DNA of 64,000 nucleotides from Panonychus citri (GCF_014898815.1 NW_026515546.1:4535001-4599000), one strand, 5' to 3'; counted from the stretch's first letter, positions 11,639-23,086 are shown. Notes: generated by a model not told the origin, from the letters alone. Made by a program: numbers and translations.

Positions 11639-13213
11639 ATGTTACTTCCAATAATTGATTCCTTCATAAAGGAAGTTAATAACCTTGCTGGTGACCCAAA
11701 CTCACCGTCATTTGATGAAGAGCTAAGCTCTTGTCTAGTTATAATGGCAAACGAAACTAATCCAGTTAATTTGGGTTGCAAGTTTTTCATGCTCAACATT
11801 TCCTTAACCATTTTACGTAAAATATTAACTTATTTAACCATTTTGAAATTACGTTCTGATTCACTGTTATCACATGATGGTGAACCGATTAACCAAACGG
11901 TTTTAACGCTTGCATTGAAAGGAATAGTTTATGCCATTGGAAGGGAAGAAGAGCCAATTGATGAAAATTGGAGAACAACTTATCGTGAAAATCTAAATCA
12001 ACCAATGGCCATGGAAATTTCTTCAGGAGATGAGAATCATAGAATGGAACACATTAGACCGAATGATTCAAGCCTTCCAATAAAACTTACCACTCCCTCT
12101 TCAACAATTGTACCAACATCGGGACGTTCTGTTCGCCAATCAACTTCCGCTCGATCAAGTAAAAATTCAACCGAATCACCACCGAAAACAATGACAGGAC
12201 CAAAACCGGGAACATCTAAGCAATCAACTTATAGACAAAGTTCAAACCGATCAGAAAGTGGTGCCAGTGATGAATCAACCCCAGGTAAACAATCAGCTAG
12301 AGGATTATTTACCCCAACTAGGGGAACTGGTTATCATCATCTCACTACAGGACGAAGAGGTCGAACCTCATCAATTTCATCTACTTCTTCAGTATCACCA
12401 TTGTCAATACTCGCACCGTCTCCAACACCCGAATCCCGTCCTCCTGAGACTTCACAAAGATCCTCTCCTTCATCATCATCGTCAACAAATTTACCCATTA
12501 GACTTCCGGTTATCCAAAAGCATGAGCCCATGGTGGTAAATCCTGAACCCTCCACAAGTCATATTGCAACATCATTCTCACCATTGTCTACTCATTCATC
12601 TATCTCAGCATTAGCATCATCCTCAACATCAACATCCGCACCTCCACCTGCACCTTCCGTGCCCACATTTGGATTAATCGTATCCTTTGGAGGAAGTGTT
12701 TCCATGCCGATTTATGATGAATTAATTCAAGTTTTAGATCCATATAGAGATAGAATTGATACATCACCGATTTGTGCCGATCACGTTTTCATTAAATTAA
12801 AATGTAAAAAGGATATTTACTTCTTGAAACGCCAAATTGAAATACTAACACGAATCATGCCTCGAATAGTTGTAACCAAATTTTCCCGATTTGCACTTGA
12901 TGTTCCAAAACAATTAGCACCCACAATCAAAGAGTTTGTTAATCTTAATGTAACTATATTGATAAGTGAATATTATGTTTACTCTCGACCATCAATAACT
13001 GATGAAAATTTAACAACAATTGAGATTCTTGCCAATGCTGAATGTCAACAATCAATTGAAAATTCATCTCGTTTACTTAAAATTGGTGAACAAACTGGAC
13101 GAGCCATTCCAATAAGATGTTATCAAGAATGTTCAAGATGCTTTTTCTGTTACGATGATGCTCACACCGAATGCTCACAAATGTCTCTCATGGAAATGGA
13201 AGGATTCATTTGA
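11639..13213 (+). CDS. Unrecognised Ser/Thr-rich protein with structured ends
   Basis: One exon of 524 residues from the first in-frame ATG. Residues 1-125 look folded, with an aliphatic helix-rich segment (FMLNISLTILRKILTYLTI) and a conserved-looking GREEEPIDENWRTTY. Residues about 135-335 are a Ser/Thr/Pro-rich disordered linker (SSSSTNLP, SSTSTSAPPPAP). Residues about 340-524 are again ordered, beginning FGLIVSFGGSVSMPIYDEL and ending in a Cys cluster, CYQECSRCFFCYDDAHTEC, with Cys spacing that could bind one zinc ion. I recognise no family. A nuclear or scaffold role is a guess. The (CAC)n stretch just upstream of the ATG is in frame and open but lacks a Met, so it was left out. The gene converges on the chitinase-like gene, ending about 420 bp away. 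Confidence 0.7.
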   Translation: MLLPIIDSFIKEVNNLAGDPNSPSFDEELSSCLVIMANETNPVNLGCKFFMLNISLTILRKILTYLTILKLRSDSLLSHDGEPINQTVLTLALKGIVYAIGREEEPIDENWRTTYRENLNQPMAMEISSGDENHRMEHIRPNDSSLPIKLTTPSSTIVPTSGRSVRQSTSARSSKNSTESPPKTMTGPKPGTSKQSTYRQSSNRSESGASDESTPGKQSARGLFTPTRGTGYHHLTTGRRGRTSSISSTSSVSPLSILAPSPTPESRPPETSQRSSPSSSSSTNLPIRLPVIQKHEPMVVNPEPSTSHIATSFSPLSTHSSISALASSSTSTSAPPPAPSVPTFGLIVSFGGSVSMPIYDELIQVLDPYRDRIDTSPICADHVFIKLKCKKDIYFLKRQIEILTRIMPRIVVTKFSRFALDVPKQLAPTIKEFVNLNVTILISEYYVYSRPSITDENLTTIEILANAECQQSIENSSRLLKIGEQTGRAIPIRCYQECSRCFFCYDDAHTECSQMSLMEMEGFI

Positions 13214-13636
13214 AAGAAACAAAAGATTAATTTTCTCAAAAGCAGGTTGAAAGTTCCTAAAAACACTTCGCACTCAACAAACACAAACATAATCACCATA
13301 TTCCCAAGCAATTGGATTTTCACGGAATAATTTCCATTCTAAAACTCTTTCTAAATCTTTTTTCCACTTGATGGTTAAATTTTCCTCCCACAACTACTAC
13401 AATTACCACCGCCACAATTAATCTACCACCACCAATACCACATTTGCTGATGAATATATTTTCCTTACACTGAAACACAAAGTTGATCATCTTGATCGTT
13501 AAATGTTTCCAAATAATTTATTTTGACAAAATTGGTCTTTTAGTTACTCAGTTAACTGTAATTTATTTGATCTCTTTCGCTGTAACAATCACAGAGTATC
13601 ACTTGTGATTTGTTTTAATTTGTTTTTCTTTTTTCT
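13214..13636. other. Convergent intergenic spacer
   Basis: Shared 3' flank of two converging genes. No coding signal is seen. Confidence 0.5.
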
Positions 13637-16392
13637 TCATTGTCTTTTATTATTTCCTTCTCTACAATCATTAACCAAATAATCCCAAAGACAATTTCGA
13701 CTATTAACATCAAACAGCGTGTTTGGTGGACAATCGTATTCATACATTTGATACTTTTCCTCGATTGAGATACGAACACATCGGTAAAATTTACGACAAT
13801 CAGTTGGATGGATAAAAGTACCAGGATATTTGCAAACAGCACCAATTGGATTACCAACTGATGGTTTTGTCGTTGACGATGATGATGATGATGGAGACCA
13901 TGTGGTTGATGATGAAGATGCCGATGTCCACGAGGTTGATAATGTGGAGGAGGGTTGAGGCCACCAAGTTGACGGTGATGAAGTTGATGAAGGTTGTGGC
14001 CACCACGTTGACGGACTTGAATGAGCAGTTGAATAAGTCCAGGACCAGGGTCGATCGGTTGTCGTTGATGTCCAAAGACCATTGTCCGGTTTATGTGTAC
14101 TAGAACCATGTGGAACTGTCGGTGTAACTGTTATTGGAAATGAAGTATTGGAACCTTTCAACTCGTTGATTGCAGCTCTTATCAATGGAAATTTAATCCC
14201 GTCAAAACATTTACCGCCAAAATCATCGTTCTCAATGGACGATATACTTATACCCGCCAGTCCGTTGACTCGAGCAAATCGAGCCTTCAATCCGATACTT
14301 TCACGATCATCGTAACCAATAAATTGATTACCTTTACAAGTAAATGGAACCAGAAGATTAGGATCGCGTTGGATTATCCATTTTTCATTCTTTTGCATTG
14401 AACAGATCTATGAATGAAAAGAAGATAAATTATCATCAATCATCTTCCATTACACATATCATTCAATTAACATATCCTATTAGAATTAATTCTCGTTAAT
14501 TAATCCAAAATTCATCTTTTTCACCTGATTCACTTATCATCATCACCTTAGGTTTTTTTCATTTCAAATTAATCGATTTAATCATTTCCCCTTAATAAGA
14601 AATTGATTTAAATCAAACGCTCAAATTGAAATTTACTAATCAATCTAAATTTATTAATTCTAATTACTTTTTTCTTTTTCTTTCTCTTTCTCAATTAACT
14701 AATCTTTTTTTTCACAATACAAATATTTCTACCTCGAAGTGAGCTTCCAATGAGCACCCAAAGTACAAAACTTTATTTTCACAATTAACTTTTTTTTTCT
14801 CGATGATTTCTTGTTCATCATAATCAATGGCTCACTTTTAATTATGTAAAATTAAGCTCTTAAATTGTGATTCACCAAATTGTAACAAAAACAAAAGGAA
14901 ATTTTTTATATTCAACTTTTAACATCTTATATAAATTGTCAAAAACAAATCATCAAATTAACAAAAAAGATGAACAATTAACCCCAAACCATTTGTAAAC
15001 TAAATTGACTTACCTGATTAAAACCATACGACCCCAATTCTGGTACAATTGTTTCATCTTGCGAGGGTTTAATTACTTTAGCACCAATCGCACAATCAAC
15101 GGTCGATTCCTTAATTGTAAAGCTCCGTCCAAACGTTGCCAAGCCGAGAACCAATTTACTTGGTGAAGCTCCTCTTTCAATCCAATAGTTAATTGTGTAA
15201 TTCTGGGACAATTGAAATGATCGAAAGTTACAATTTACTTTGATTATTACGATTAATCAGTTAATCAACTCACAACATTGGAAATTGAATCGATCCCTTG
15301 ATCAGCTGATTTATCAAACAAAGGTGAGTGATGACCAGTTTTACCTTCCCAACCTCCGTGGTAATCAAAAGCCAGAACGTTAATTAAATCAAGATACCTG
15401 AACGAACAACAAATCATCAAATTAACGGTAATTAAAAGGTTGAGAATTAATTTGTTATAAGATTTTCTTACTCTGACAATTTAGCGACATCGTAACCACT
15501 GTCGATGGTTAATTTGTTTGCCGAAACCGAAGCGGTGATTAAATAGTTTTTAGGTTTAAGCACTTCGACCAAATCACGAATTAAGGTCACGTATGATTGT
15601 TTATCCTGTGGGTTCCCGCCTCGGGCTGAGGGAAATTCCCATGCAAGGTCAACACCATCGAAACCATAAGTGTCCAAAAAGGTTAAAATCGAAGAGGCGA
15701 AAATTTTTCTTGCTGAATAATTAGCGGCCATTGATGAGTAGCGAATTGAACCTTCGTTCCAACCCCCAACACCGATGAGTGTTTTTAGATTAGTGTTGAT
15801 CTTTTTCAGTTGATTGAAACGACGATAACCCGATTTACCTGTGGGCTGGTCGAGGTCAATTGTTGGATCAATTGATTTAATTTTAGAATCACTGTCAAGA
15901 CCGGCAAAGGTATAAACCAAATGAGTACATAAAGTTGGGTCGATATTTTCAATCTGTAATTGACCAGAGGAAACGGATGACCGGAAGCCACTCCATGAAC
16001 CGTAATAGCAAACAACTGTATCCGATTTACCTTGACAATTAATGGAAAGATTAACATTTTAATCAACACAAACAATATGATGAGACAATTTACTTACTTG
16101 GTGATTTAACCGATGATAATATTGGTTTGGAGGTTGAAGTTGTTGTTGTTGTTGTGGTTGATGTGGTTGATGATGATGAGGATGGAGATGAGGGTGAGGG
16201 TGAGGGTGAGGGCGACGAGGACGAGGACGAGGACGGGATCAACTTTGGTATTAATTTACCCACCGAAACGACCCTCGGGGCACCTTCGCGTTCATGAGTG
16301 GGCAGTCGAGGTAAACTAATTTCAACATTACACAAATCGACTGAACTTAATCCGGATAAGATTAAGATGGAGATGAATTTAATTAGGAACAT
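13637..16392 (-). CDS. GH18 chitinase-like protein with C-terminal CBM14, probably catalytically impaired
   Basis: Five exons on the minus strand: 16392-16098, 16030-15472, 15397-15274, 15202-15014 and 14407-13637. All have GT-AG junctions and phases that fit, giving 645 residues. Order: signal peptide (MFLIKFISILILSGLSS), Ser/Pro/Thr linker to about residue 97, GH18 barrel from SDTVVCYYGSWSG (about 101) to IENDDFGGKC, a second Ser/Thr/Trp-rich linker containing a duplicated SPSTWWPQPSST unit, and a six-Cys chitin-binding type-2 domain (GAVCKYPGTFIHPTDC to NDC). The catalytic motif DxxDxDxE reads FDGVDLAWE: D223, D226 and E230 are present but the third Asp is A228. The conserved MxYD reads LAFD, and the conserved Trp of the MVW motif near the barrel end is Ser (GISISSIENDDF). 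This suggests a secreted chitin-binding, lectin-like or weakly active protein acting in cuticle or peritrophic matrix. Confidence 0.92.
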
Positions 16393-17426
16393 AATTTTAT
16401 TGATTGTTAGATACAATTACCATGTAATTAGATTAACTTTAATTATAACGGAAGATTAAATTTAAAAGATGTTTAATTTAAAGGTGAATTTTAATTTCAA
16501 ATGGATCCATTGGTTGATTTGTATTACAATTTAATTTAATTTAAAACTTTCTTGACCATCAATGAGAGGGATTCATATGAATGAATGGATGAAGAAAATG
16601 ATGAAGATGAAGATGAAGATGATGATTGAGCCGATGAACTTTAAAGTTTATCTTCATGGAAGGAGGAAGAAATCATCTTCCATTGATTATCAATTTAAAT
16701 TGCAAGTAATCAAATTAGATTAACATGTTATTCAATTGGAGAGGATCAGGTAAGGCAACTTTTCATTTCTGGTTTTCAATCAACAGATTTTTTGTTATAA
16801 TCGAGAAATCAAATCAACTAATCAACAATTAGTGGTCAACTTTTGAATTTACAGATTTCTATTAAGTCACTTGTTAATTGTTCATCGATTGATTAGGATA
16901 TTGATTGATTGTGTTGATTGGAAAATATAAACTAACGGAATTGGGAAAAAGTTTTTTCTTGAATGTGAATTACAAGTTGATTGTATTGGGAAGAGAAATT
17001 TTTTAAATCCAGTTAAATGATTTGAGTTCATTTAACTTTAATTACTATTAAGTAATCATATTTTTCTGTTACGGGTCTTTGACATTGTCCAATTTAATAT
17101 TGATTTAAATGATTAACAATTAACCCCCAGGCGATGGGATTGCGCTCATTGACCTTTGGTCAAATTAGTAGATACAATTAAAGTAAACGATGCTATTGAA
17201 CACTAATTAAGATTTAACAACAATTAGATTTGGTTTTTTATTTTCCTCGATCATTATTATCCAAATGGTTAATAATCAAACAATCCCAATCTTTTTTAAA
17301 TTGTGATTTCCGAATCAATTAAATCAACTGGTTTTGTCTTTCGAATCAAACTTGAATCGATTTGAACTGTTCTAACTAATCAACGAATCAATTACTATGT
17401 AAATCTGTGACAATTAAAGGATAATC
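16393..17426. other. Divergent intergenic region
   Basis: About 1 kb between the chitinase-like gene (-) and the PSI membrane protein (+). AT-rich with GAAGATGAAGAT-type runs near 16600. It should contain both promoters; none is identifiable by eye. Confidence 0.45.
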
Positions 17427-18621
17427 ATGAGATTAAATCAACTAACCAATTGGTTTATTTTTCCATCAATTTTGTCATTAATTGTGGCACCATTCAAGAC
17501 TGTTAATTGTTACCAATCAGATCCACCCATTGATGAGTTTGATTGTTCAATTTCATCTGATTGTATTTCATGTGAAGGTAAATCAAGGATCACAATTAAA
17601 ATGTCGAAAAGATTAATTCTCTCTTTCCAAAAATTTTTCTCTCATACCCTCAGGCAATTATTTGTCCAACGGATGCAATTGGATTGATGATTCGTGTGTC
17701 CAGTCAAATCGCACTGAATCAATGATTAACTCTTGCTTTCAAATTGAATCATTTTCCCCTTTGGTGGCTCTCACTGATTCAACGATTCATTTAAAGATTC
17801 TTGTTTCCGGGATAACATTGAATCCATTTAGACACCAGGTAATGGTAAGATTGTCGCCTGGGGGCGATTGTACATTTGAATATATGTTGGAAAGGGAAAT
17901 TAGTTGTCAACCTCTAAGTCCAAGGGTTGGCTCATATTTTATAACGATTACATTGAGTGACAATCGTTATCCAAATCAACTGTTGGCCCAATCAAATACA
18001 ATTTTCGTAATTAGTGAATCTCCAACAACAATATTACCTTCAACTAATTTTGTTAATCGAATTGAAATTAATCTATTTTACATAGTTAGCGGGATTCTCG
18101 TGTTAACTTTATTCCTCCTCATGGTTGCCGCTGTTCGAGGTCAAACTGGTTCATCGAGATCATTTCAAAAATTTCGCCGTGATGGTTTCAATTCGGGGTA
18201 TCGATCATCATCTACAACCTCATTCACTTCTCATAAGGATTTCGATCAACCCAATCACGTTAATCGACCTCATGTACCTTTAGCTCATCGAGTCCAACGA
18301 AATCCTTATTTCCCCAAATCAAGTACCAATCAAAGTTTCGGCCCGTCTACTGTTCAGTTCACTGGTTATAGTACAACGACCAGCGCTAATCCCATCATCA
18401 TGAGTGAAATTAAATCCGTGAATACAACTAATCCTACCAAATTATTTTTCGATGCCAATCTCAAGCGATTAAATGACCAGGTAAAGTCAAAACAAGTGAC
18501 CACTCCGTCTACCGCGACGGGTACTAATGTTGAACCGAGTGGAATAAGTAATTACTTTGAAATTAAACCTCAAACCAATAGGATTTCAAAAGCTGCACCA
18601 AGTAATTTCAAACGATCTTAA
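17427..18621 (+). CDS. PSI-domain single-pass membrane protein
   Basis: Two exons, 17427-17577 and 17654-18621, with donor GTAAAT and acceptor CCCTCAG (76-nt intron), give 372 residues. A signal peptide (residues 1-28) is followed by a cysteine-rich PSI-like module at about 37-80, FDCSISSDCISCEG running into NGCNWIDDSC. The Cys spacing is like plexin/semaphorin/integrin PSI domains, and the intron splits the module. A beta-rich segment of about 85-170 (IHLKILVSGITLNP to NTIFVI) could be an IPT or Ig-like fold. One transmembrane helix lies at about 188-211 (INLFYIVSGILVLTLFLLMVAA). A roughly 160-residue Ser/Asn-rich cytoplasmic tail follows. It would be a type I cell-surface protein. I cannot assign an ortholog. 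Confidence 0.85.
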
Positions 18622-19229
18622 TTACTTGTATAATAATCATCATAATTTGATTAGTTTTCCTGAAACATTTCAACTGATCAAATTAGATCCTAATATATAT
18701 GTTGATAATGATTATTCAGATGAGATGATTTTACTAATGAAATTGTATTATTTACAATAACAACAAAAATTGATTGATTAAAAATCCTTTTCAAATTGAA
18801 TTACTTTCTGATTACCAACAATTATCTAATGATGATGATTATTTCATTATTGATTAACTGGAAACACTTTCAGATGCTTAGATGATTTAATGATGATTAA
18901 CAATGAATCAAGAGTCAGTGGAAGATATAAAGTCGTTCAAGTTCAATATGAACAATTTAAAGAGACACTGAAACTGATTAGCGACTAAAAAGATTGAGAC
19001 TATTTTTTTAAATTCAAATTCAAATAAAAATGAAAAATTAAATTAGGAATTGATTAAGATTCGATATTAAAAGATATGAATATCCGATACTATCGATTCC
19101 ATTTGTTGTATGAATAGGAAAAATTTGATTCTAAATTTTTCATCATCTTTTTATCAATCAGATTTAATTAACTTCTCGTTCTCATGCAGTTAATTTATTG
19201 TAAATTTTAATTGCGAGTGAAGGCCAACA
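18622..19229. other. 3' UTR and intergenic spacer
   Basis: No coding exon detected. A search by eye for a chromodomain exon that could precede the chromoshadow ORF found none. Confidence 0.45.
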
Positions 19230-19457
19230 ATGTCTACGATTTTATCGACTAAAATAATGAGGAAAATTGATCCCAATCTAATTCCAGAAAAGGTTGTTGG
19301 TATTGTTAACCAAAAACCCGAAGGAATTTTGATTAAGATGAAATGGAAGAATAAAGAAGATCGTGATTATATTCCATCGTCGATTGCTAACAAAAAATGG
19401 CCTCAACTTGTGATTAGATACTATGAGCAGAGAATCCGTTGGACAGAAGTCTGGTAA
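19230..19457 (+). CDS. Stand-alone HP1-type chromoshadow-domain microprotein
   Basis: A complete 75-codon ORF with ATG in good context (CAACAATGT). From residue 17 it matches the HP1 chromoshadow domain: LIPEKVVGIVNQKPEGILIKMKWKNK, then YIPSSIANKKWPQLVIRYYEQRIRW. The dimer-interface residues of HP1 (the VIxFYExRLxW helix) are kept as VIRYYEQRIRW, including the Tyr and the terminal Trp that forms the PxVxL-binding surface. There is no chromodomain, hinge or basic N-terminus; HP1 proteins are usually about 180-240 residues. The ORF ends two residues after TEV. It could be a retained fragment of a retrocopied HP1 or a functional micro-HP1 that dimerises with full-length HP1 in heterochromatin. 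No intron is visible and no stop or frameshift breaks it. Confidence 0.8.
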   Translation: MSTILSTKIMRKIDPNLIPEKVVGIVNQKPEGILIKMKWKNKEDRDYIPSSIANKKWPQLVIRYYEQRIRWTEVW

Positions 19458-19740
19458 TTATTTGTGATCAAAGTTCGAAAATGTTTATGTACAAAGTAAG
19501 TCGAAAATGATTTCATATTCTATTCTAATAACATTCATGTACTTTTCTAAATAAGGAATTGTGATTGTTAAGGATTAAGAGTAATTGTTATTATCACGTT
19601 TCGTTTCATTTATAATAATTCAATTGGGTTTTTAATTGATTATCACTGGAAAATATACATAATATTAATCGTAACAAGCTGAATGTAACTGATGAAAACT
19701 GATGGGAAACAAATTCTGCTGGTGTTTGGTTAATTTCAAT

Positions 19741-20505
19741 TTAGCTTTTGAAATTAATTGAATATGAACCAGTATCAGGATTTTTAACCATTTGGAAATT
19801 ATCAGTTGATAGGCCGAATTTATTGAGAACAACATTACCGATGTCTTTCAATTTTCCAATCATCTCATTTTTCATCTGTTCGTTACGTTTGTCAATCTCT
19901 TCTTTTAACTGGTTAATTGCTGGATAACATTCCTTGATTGTTGGATCAATTTTAATCACCATCTCATAATCTTCCAATGAAAGGTCCAATTTATCCTTTC
20001 CCATCTTTCTATAAGCTTGAGCTCTCTTTAGATAGGGTTTAATATACTTTTCATTAAGATCAATTGATGATGAACAATCAGCTACACATTTGTCCAGCCA
20101 ACTTTCAGTCTTTTCCTTTGTCTCCAAATTATCTTCATCATCTTTGTCATCTTCTTCTTCTTCTTCTTCAACCTCCGTTAAATTGTTCCTTCCTTTATTG
20201 TTATCATCGCCATCAGATTGACTTGATTCTTCACCATGTTTATGGAAATAAGCAGCAGCTCGATTATTAAATAGAACAGATCTTTCTAGAATATTGGTTA
20301 ATGGACACAGATTGATTGCTTGTGAATATAAATCAATTGCTTCATCAAGTTGATTATCTTTAAATTTGGTATTTCCTTGTTGTTTAAGTTGATCACATTT
20401 AATTTTCATCTCTTCAATTTCCTCAGCTGATAATTGTTGTAATTCTGGTTCACCATTTGAATCATTATTTTCCAATTCTTCACTTGATCCAGGTAGATTT
20501 TCCAT
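19741..20505 (-). CDS. TTC1: Tetratricopeptide repeat protein 1-like (TTC1)
   Basis: Single exon, 254 residues. A Glu-rich N-terminus leads into a first TPR (CDQLKQQGNTKFKDNQLDEAIDLYSQAI, about residues 37-65). The next repeat begins LFNNRAAAYFHKHGEE and is interrupted by an acidic insertion of EEEEEEDDKDDED at about 113-125. The repeats resume at WLDKCVADCSSSIDLNEKYIKPYLKRAQAY. The C-terminal segment KLKDIGNVVLNKFGLSTDNFQ to GSYSINFKS is the characteristic TTC1 tail. TTC1 family members bind Hsp90/Hsc70 C-termini and Ras or G-alpha16 as cytosolic adaptors. Human TTC1 is about 292 residues, so this one is slightly shorter at the N-terminus. A truncated, nearly identical copy of the last 129 codons lies at 47184-47613 on the opposite strand. 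Confidence 0.93.
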   Translation of the reverse strand: MENLPGSSEELENNDSNGEPELQQLSAEEIEEMKIKCDQLKQQGNTKFKDNQLDEAIDLYSQAINLCPLTNILERSVLFNNRAAAYFHKHGEESSQSDGDDNNKGRNNLTEVEEEEEEDDKDDEDNLETKEKTESWLDKCVADCSSSIDLNEKYIKPYLKRAQAYRKMGKDKLDLSLEDYEMVIKIDPTIKECYPAINQLKEEIDKRNEQMKNEMIGKLKDIGNVVLNKFGLSTDNFQMVKNPDTGSYSINFKS

Positions 20506-20658
20506 CGTTATCTACTTAAAATACACCTAAAATTTATCAATTCAATCAAATAAACCGGGGGAAAAGGTCACAATAATTAAGATAAATGACAATTAGTAAT
20601 TGAATCAACAAAACAATCAAAAGCAAAAATCTGAAAGCAAATCTGATCGCGCTCACTA

Positions 20659-20672
20659 CGCCATCTTTTGGA
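20659..20672 (-). promoter_or_regulatory. CCAAAAGATGGCG promoter-proximal motif of TTC1
   Basis: On the gene's sense strand this reads TCCAAAAGATGGCG, about 155 bp upstream of the ATG, and contains the YY1/Pho core AAGATGGC. The same 12 nt (CCATCTTTTGGA on the plus strand) recur about 152 bp upstream of the NDUFB11 ATG at 47111. Position and reuse suggest a core-promoter or initiator-region element; binding is not shown. Confidence 0.4.
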
Positions 20673-21587
20673 TGGAAAAACAAACAATTTGAAATTTCTC
20701 AACAATTAACAATCACAATTAGAAAGTTAATCTCATTTAGATTTTCAATTCAACCGAGATTCTAATTAAACATTTCAGTTCACATTCTATGACTCTGTTT
20801 ATTTAATTAATCTTTCAGACTCTCAAGTTATTAACTTTTCTAAATTTCATCTTTTTCTCTCTAGATTCAGATCATTAAATTGTCATCATTTTCTCGCAAT
20901 CAAATCAACTAAATGAATCAAATCATCATGAATCTTAATCACTTGATTATCTATTGTGATTATTACATTCCTCTTGTGTGCAATTCCTCTTTAAGGTGAT
21001 ATTCATCTTGACTTTCACTAATTATTTCTCTGTTTAATAATATTAATTGTAATACAATCAATTGGCAGATAATGAGACTCTCTCTGAAAATAGCTTAAAA
21101 TCACTATTAACACAGCAAATTTAATTTCTATTAATTAATTACCGAGACACTTGATGAGCTTTATGAGCATCTTTTCCTATCAATTTACCCTTTTGAATGA
21201 CCAATACTAATTTTAATCATTTTCAATCAAAAAAATTTCGATCAAATTTCTTGTAAATGATAAATCAACACAAGTAAACAATTAAAAGCACAGCTCGGTT
21301 GTCTTGGTTACTGTACAAACTTTATTTACTTTAAGAGAGTCTCATTATCTGGCAGTGACTGTAAATAAATAAACTAAATGTAATCCAAAACAATAAAAAT
21401 GTATTAATACATTATAAATAATATTAAATATGATTGTAAACATATTTACAATCATAATCTTTTTCAGTAGATTAATGTTATTGATATTTGATGTGTTTTT
21501 TTGGCAAAAATTTCAATATTAGTCTCTGTTAAGATACTCTGATTGTTAACCTTGATTTTTTCTTTATCCTTAAATGTAATTATAGTT
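20673..21587. other. Intergenic region with an inverted-repeat pair
   Basis: Non-coding DNA between TTC1 and the broken ORF chain. The only structured features are the 18-bp inverted repeat pair at 21066/21351 and a small perfect hairpin, TGATTGTAAA/TTTACAATCA, near 21431-21455. Confidence 0.45.
21066..21351. repeat. 18-bp terminal inverted repeats bounding 286 bp, MITE-like
   Basis: CAGATAATGAGACTCTCT at 21066-21083 is perfectly reverse-complemented at 21334-21351. The enclosed DNA is AT-rich and non-coding. Size and structure fit a miniature inverted-repeat element, but no clear target-site duplication flanks it and no second copy is visible in the window. Confidence 0.4.
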
Positions 21588-22889
21588 AAGTGTCCATTTG
21601 GATGATATCGAATCGTCAACTGCCGTTTATCATGATGATGTTGATCCAAGTGAACCAACGTCCAGTATTGGGTCATCGTCGACCACAAACCATTATTATT
21701 ATCCAGGTTCATCGACCACTACTCCCAATTATGTGAATAGTGATTCTGGTGATTCAATCAAATCAAATGGTGGGAATAATTCCAGTGGGTCATCATCATC
21801 ATCAAGAATCAACACCAATCGACAGTGAATTGATTACAGTTTTAGGTTCAACTACTGAGAATCCATTTACACCAATGACCATCACAAGCACAACCACCAA
21901 CACACCAAAAGCATCATTATCATCATCACCTTCATATTCATTACCTGATTGGCCTCACAGAGGAGATGGACTATCATCAGCTGATAAACATGATTAAGCT
22001 TGGTTATACACCACAATCAAATATGAAATATCCATATGATTATGAGAATACAAAGATTTATATTAACCATGGCGGCTCAGATCCAGGGCGACCTTATTTG
22101 GGTGAAGCGGCTTATAATCCAAATGGATACGGTACCGATTCGGGTAATGTTGATTCAGATTATGGATTTGAACCGCTTGGTTCTGGTCCAAGGCCTTATG
22201 GTCACTTTCCAACATCATCATCTTCATCATCATCTTCATCATCAACAGATGAAGAAGATTTGAATCGAGGAAATTCACATGATGTCCAAGAAACGAGTAA
22301 AAAACCTTCGTTTGCTGATCCACCGAATGAGGTTGAACATTCATACAAAACTTCATCTTCTTCGTCTAAGTCGAACGTTGATTTAGCCACTGTTTCCACA
22401 GAATCGATTCCAGATATCGCAATTTCAAATGGTTCACCAATTTCTCGAGGTTATTCATCACCAATGCCCGATATTCATGAAGACTCAAATCGAGATAATT
22501 CAAATTCTGGTGGTTTCAAGCCTTTTTTCTTGGATAAAAATTCACCAGCAGGAGGACCAAGAAAATATTCAACAGTCGCTCCTCCAATTCTTGAAATTGA
22601 AGCTGCTGATAATTCAGGAAAAATGCTCAAAGATTAACACCATTGACATCTAGTGCCTACTATTCACGTCCATTGACCACAACAATGGACAAAGATGCTT
22701 ATAGCAATAAGGTTATCGGAAACATCGGTGGTAAAAGTAACACTTTAAATGGAAACAATGGAATAACCAATAATCTAAATTCTAAATCGAGAGTAAATAA
22801 ACCAACAAAATATTCGACTTATTTTTTATTCAATGATAATATACAACGACCAACAAGTCCACATTTATCACAATCAACCAATGGTAAGA
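21588..22889 (+). pseudogene. Frame-broken coding stretch, secreted/low-complexity type
   Basis: A run of protein-like sequence continues for about 1.3 kb but changes frame three times. The frame of 21598 runs to a stop at 21828; the frame of 21740 carries on to 21997; the frame of 21966 to 22637; and the frame of 22643 to about 22889, where AATGGTAAGA looks like a splice donor. Frame changes fall at or near a (TCA)n run (about 21800), around 21985 and in an A-run at 22620. That pattern fits either a decaying gene or small assembly indels. Content is Ser/Asn/Tyr/Pro-rich, e.g. NMKYPYDYENTKIYINHGG and YGTDSGNVDSDYGFEPLG. An acceptor TTTCTAG precedes an open segment at 22962, which then runs antisense into the ASH2 gene. 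An acceptor-like TTATAG lies just before 21588. No family recognised. Confidence 0.5.
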
Positions 22890-23086
22890 AAAATCTACAA
22901 ATTCAATCAATTTTTTTTTCGAAATTACGAATTCTCATCTAATTGAACTTTGTTTTCTAGTCTCACCAGGCCAGTTATCTGCTTCCATATCATCGATATC
23001 ATCGGCGCCAACCGTTAGCTCCGCTTTCCTGGAAAGTCTAGCGATCTGTCCGTCAATAAATAAATATACAAAAGTAGAAAATTTTG

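Noticed and set aside
13615..14109. His-rich 164-codon minus frame
   Set aside because: Shifted frame of the chitinase-like linker and CBM14 exon.
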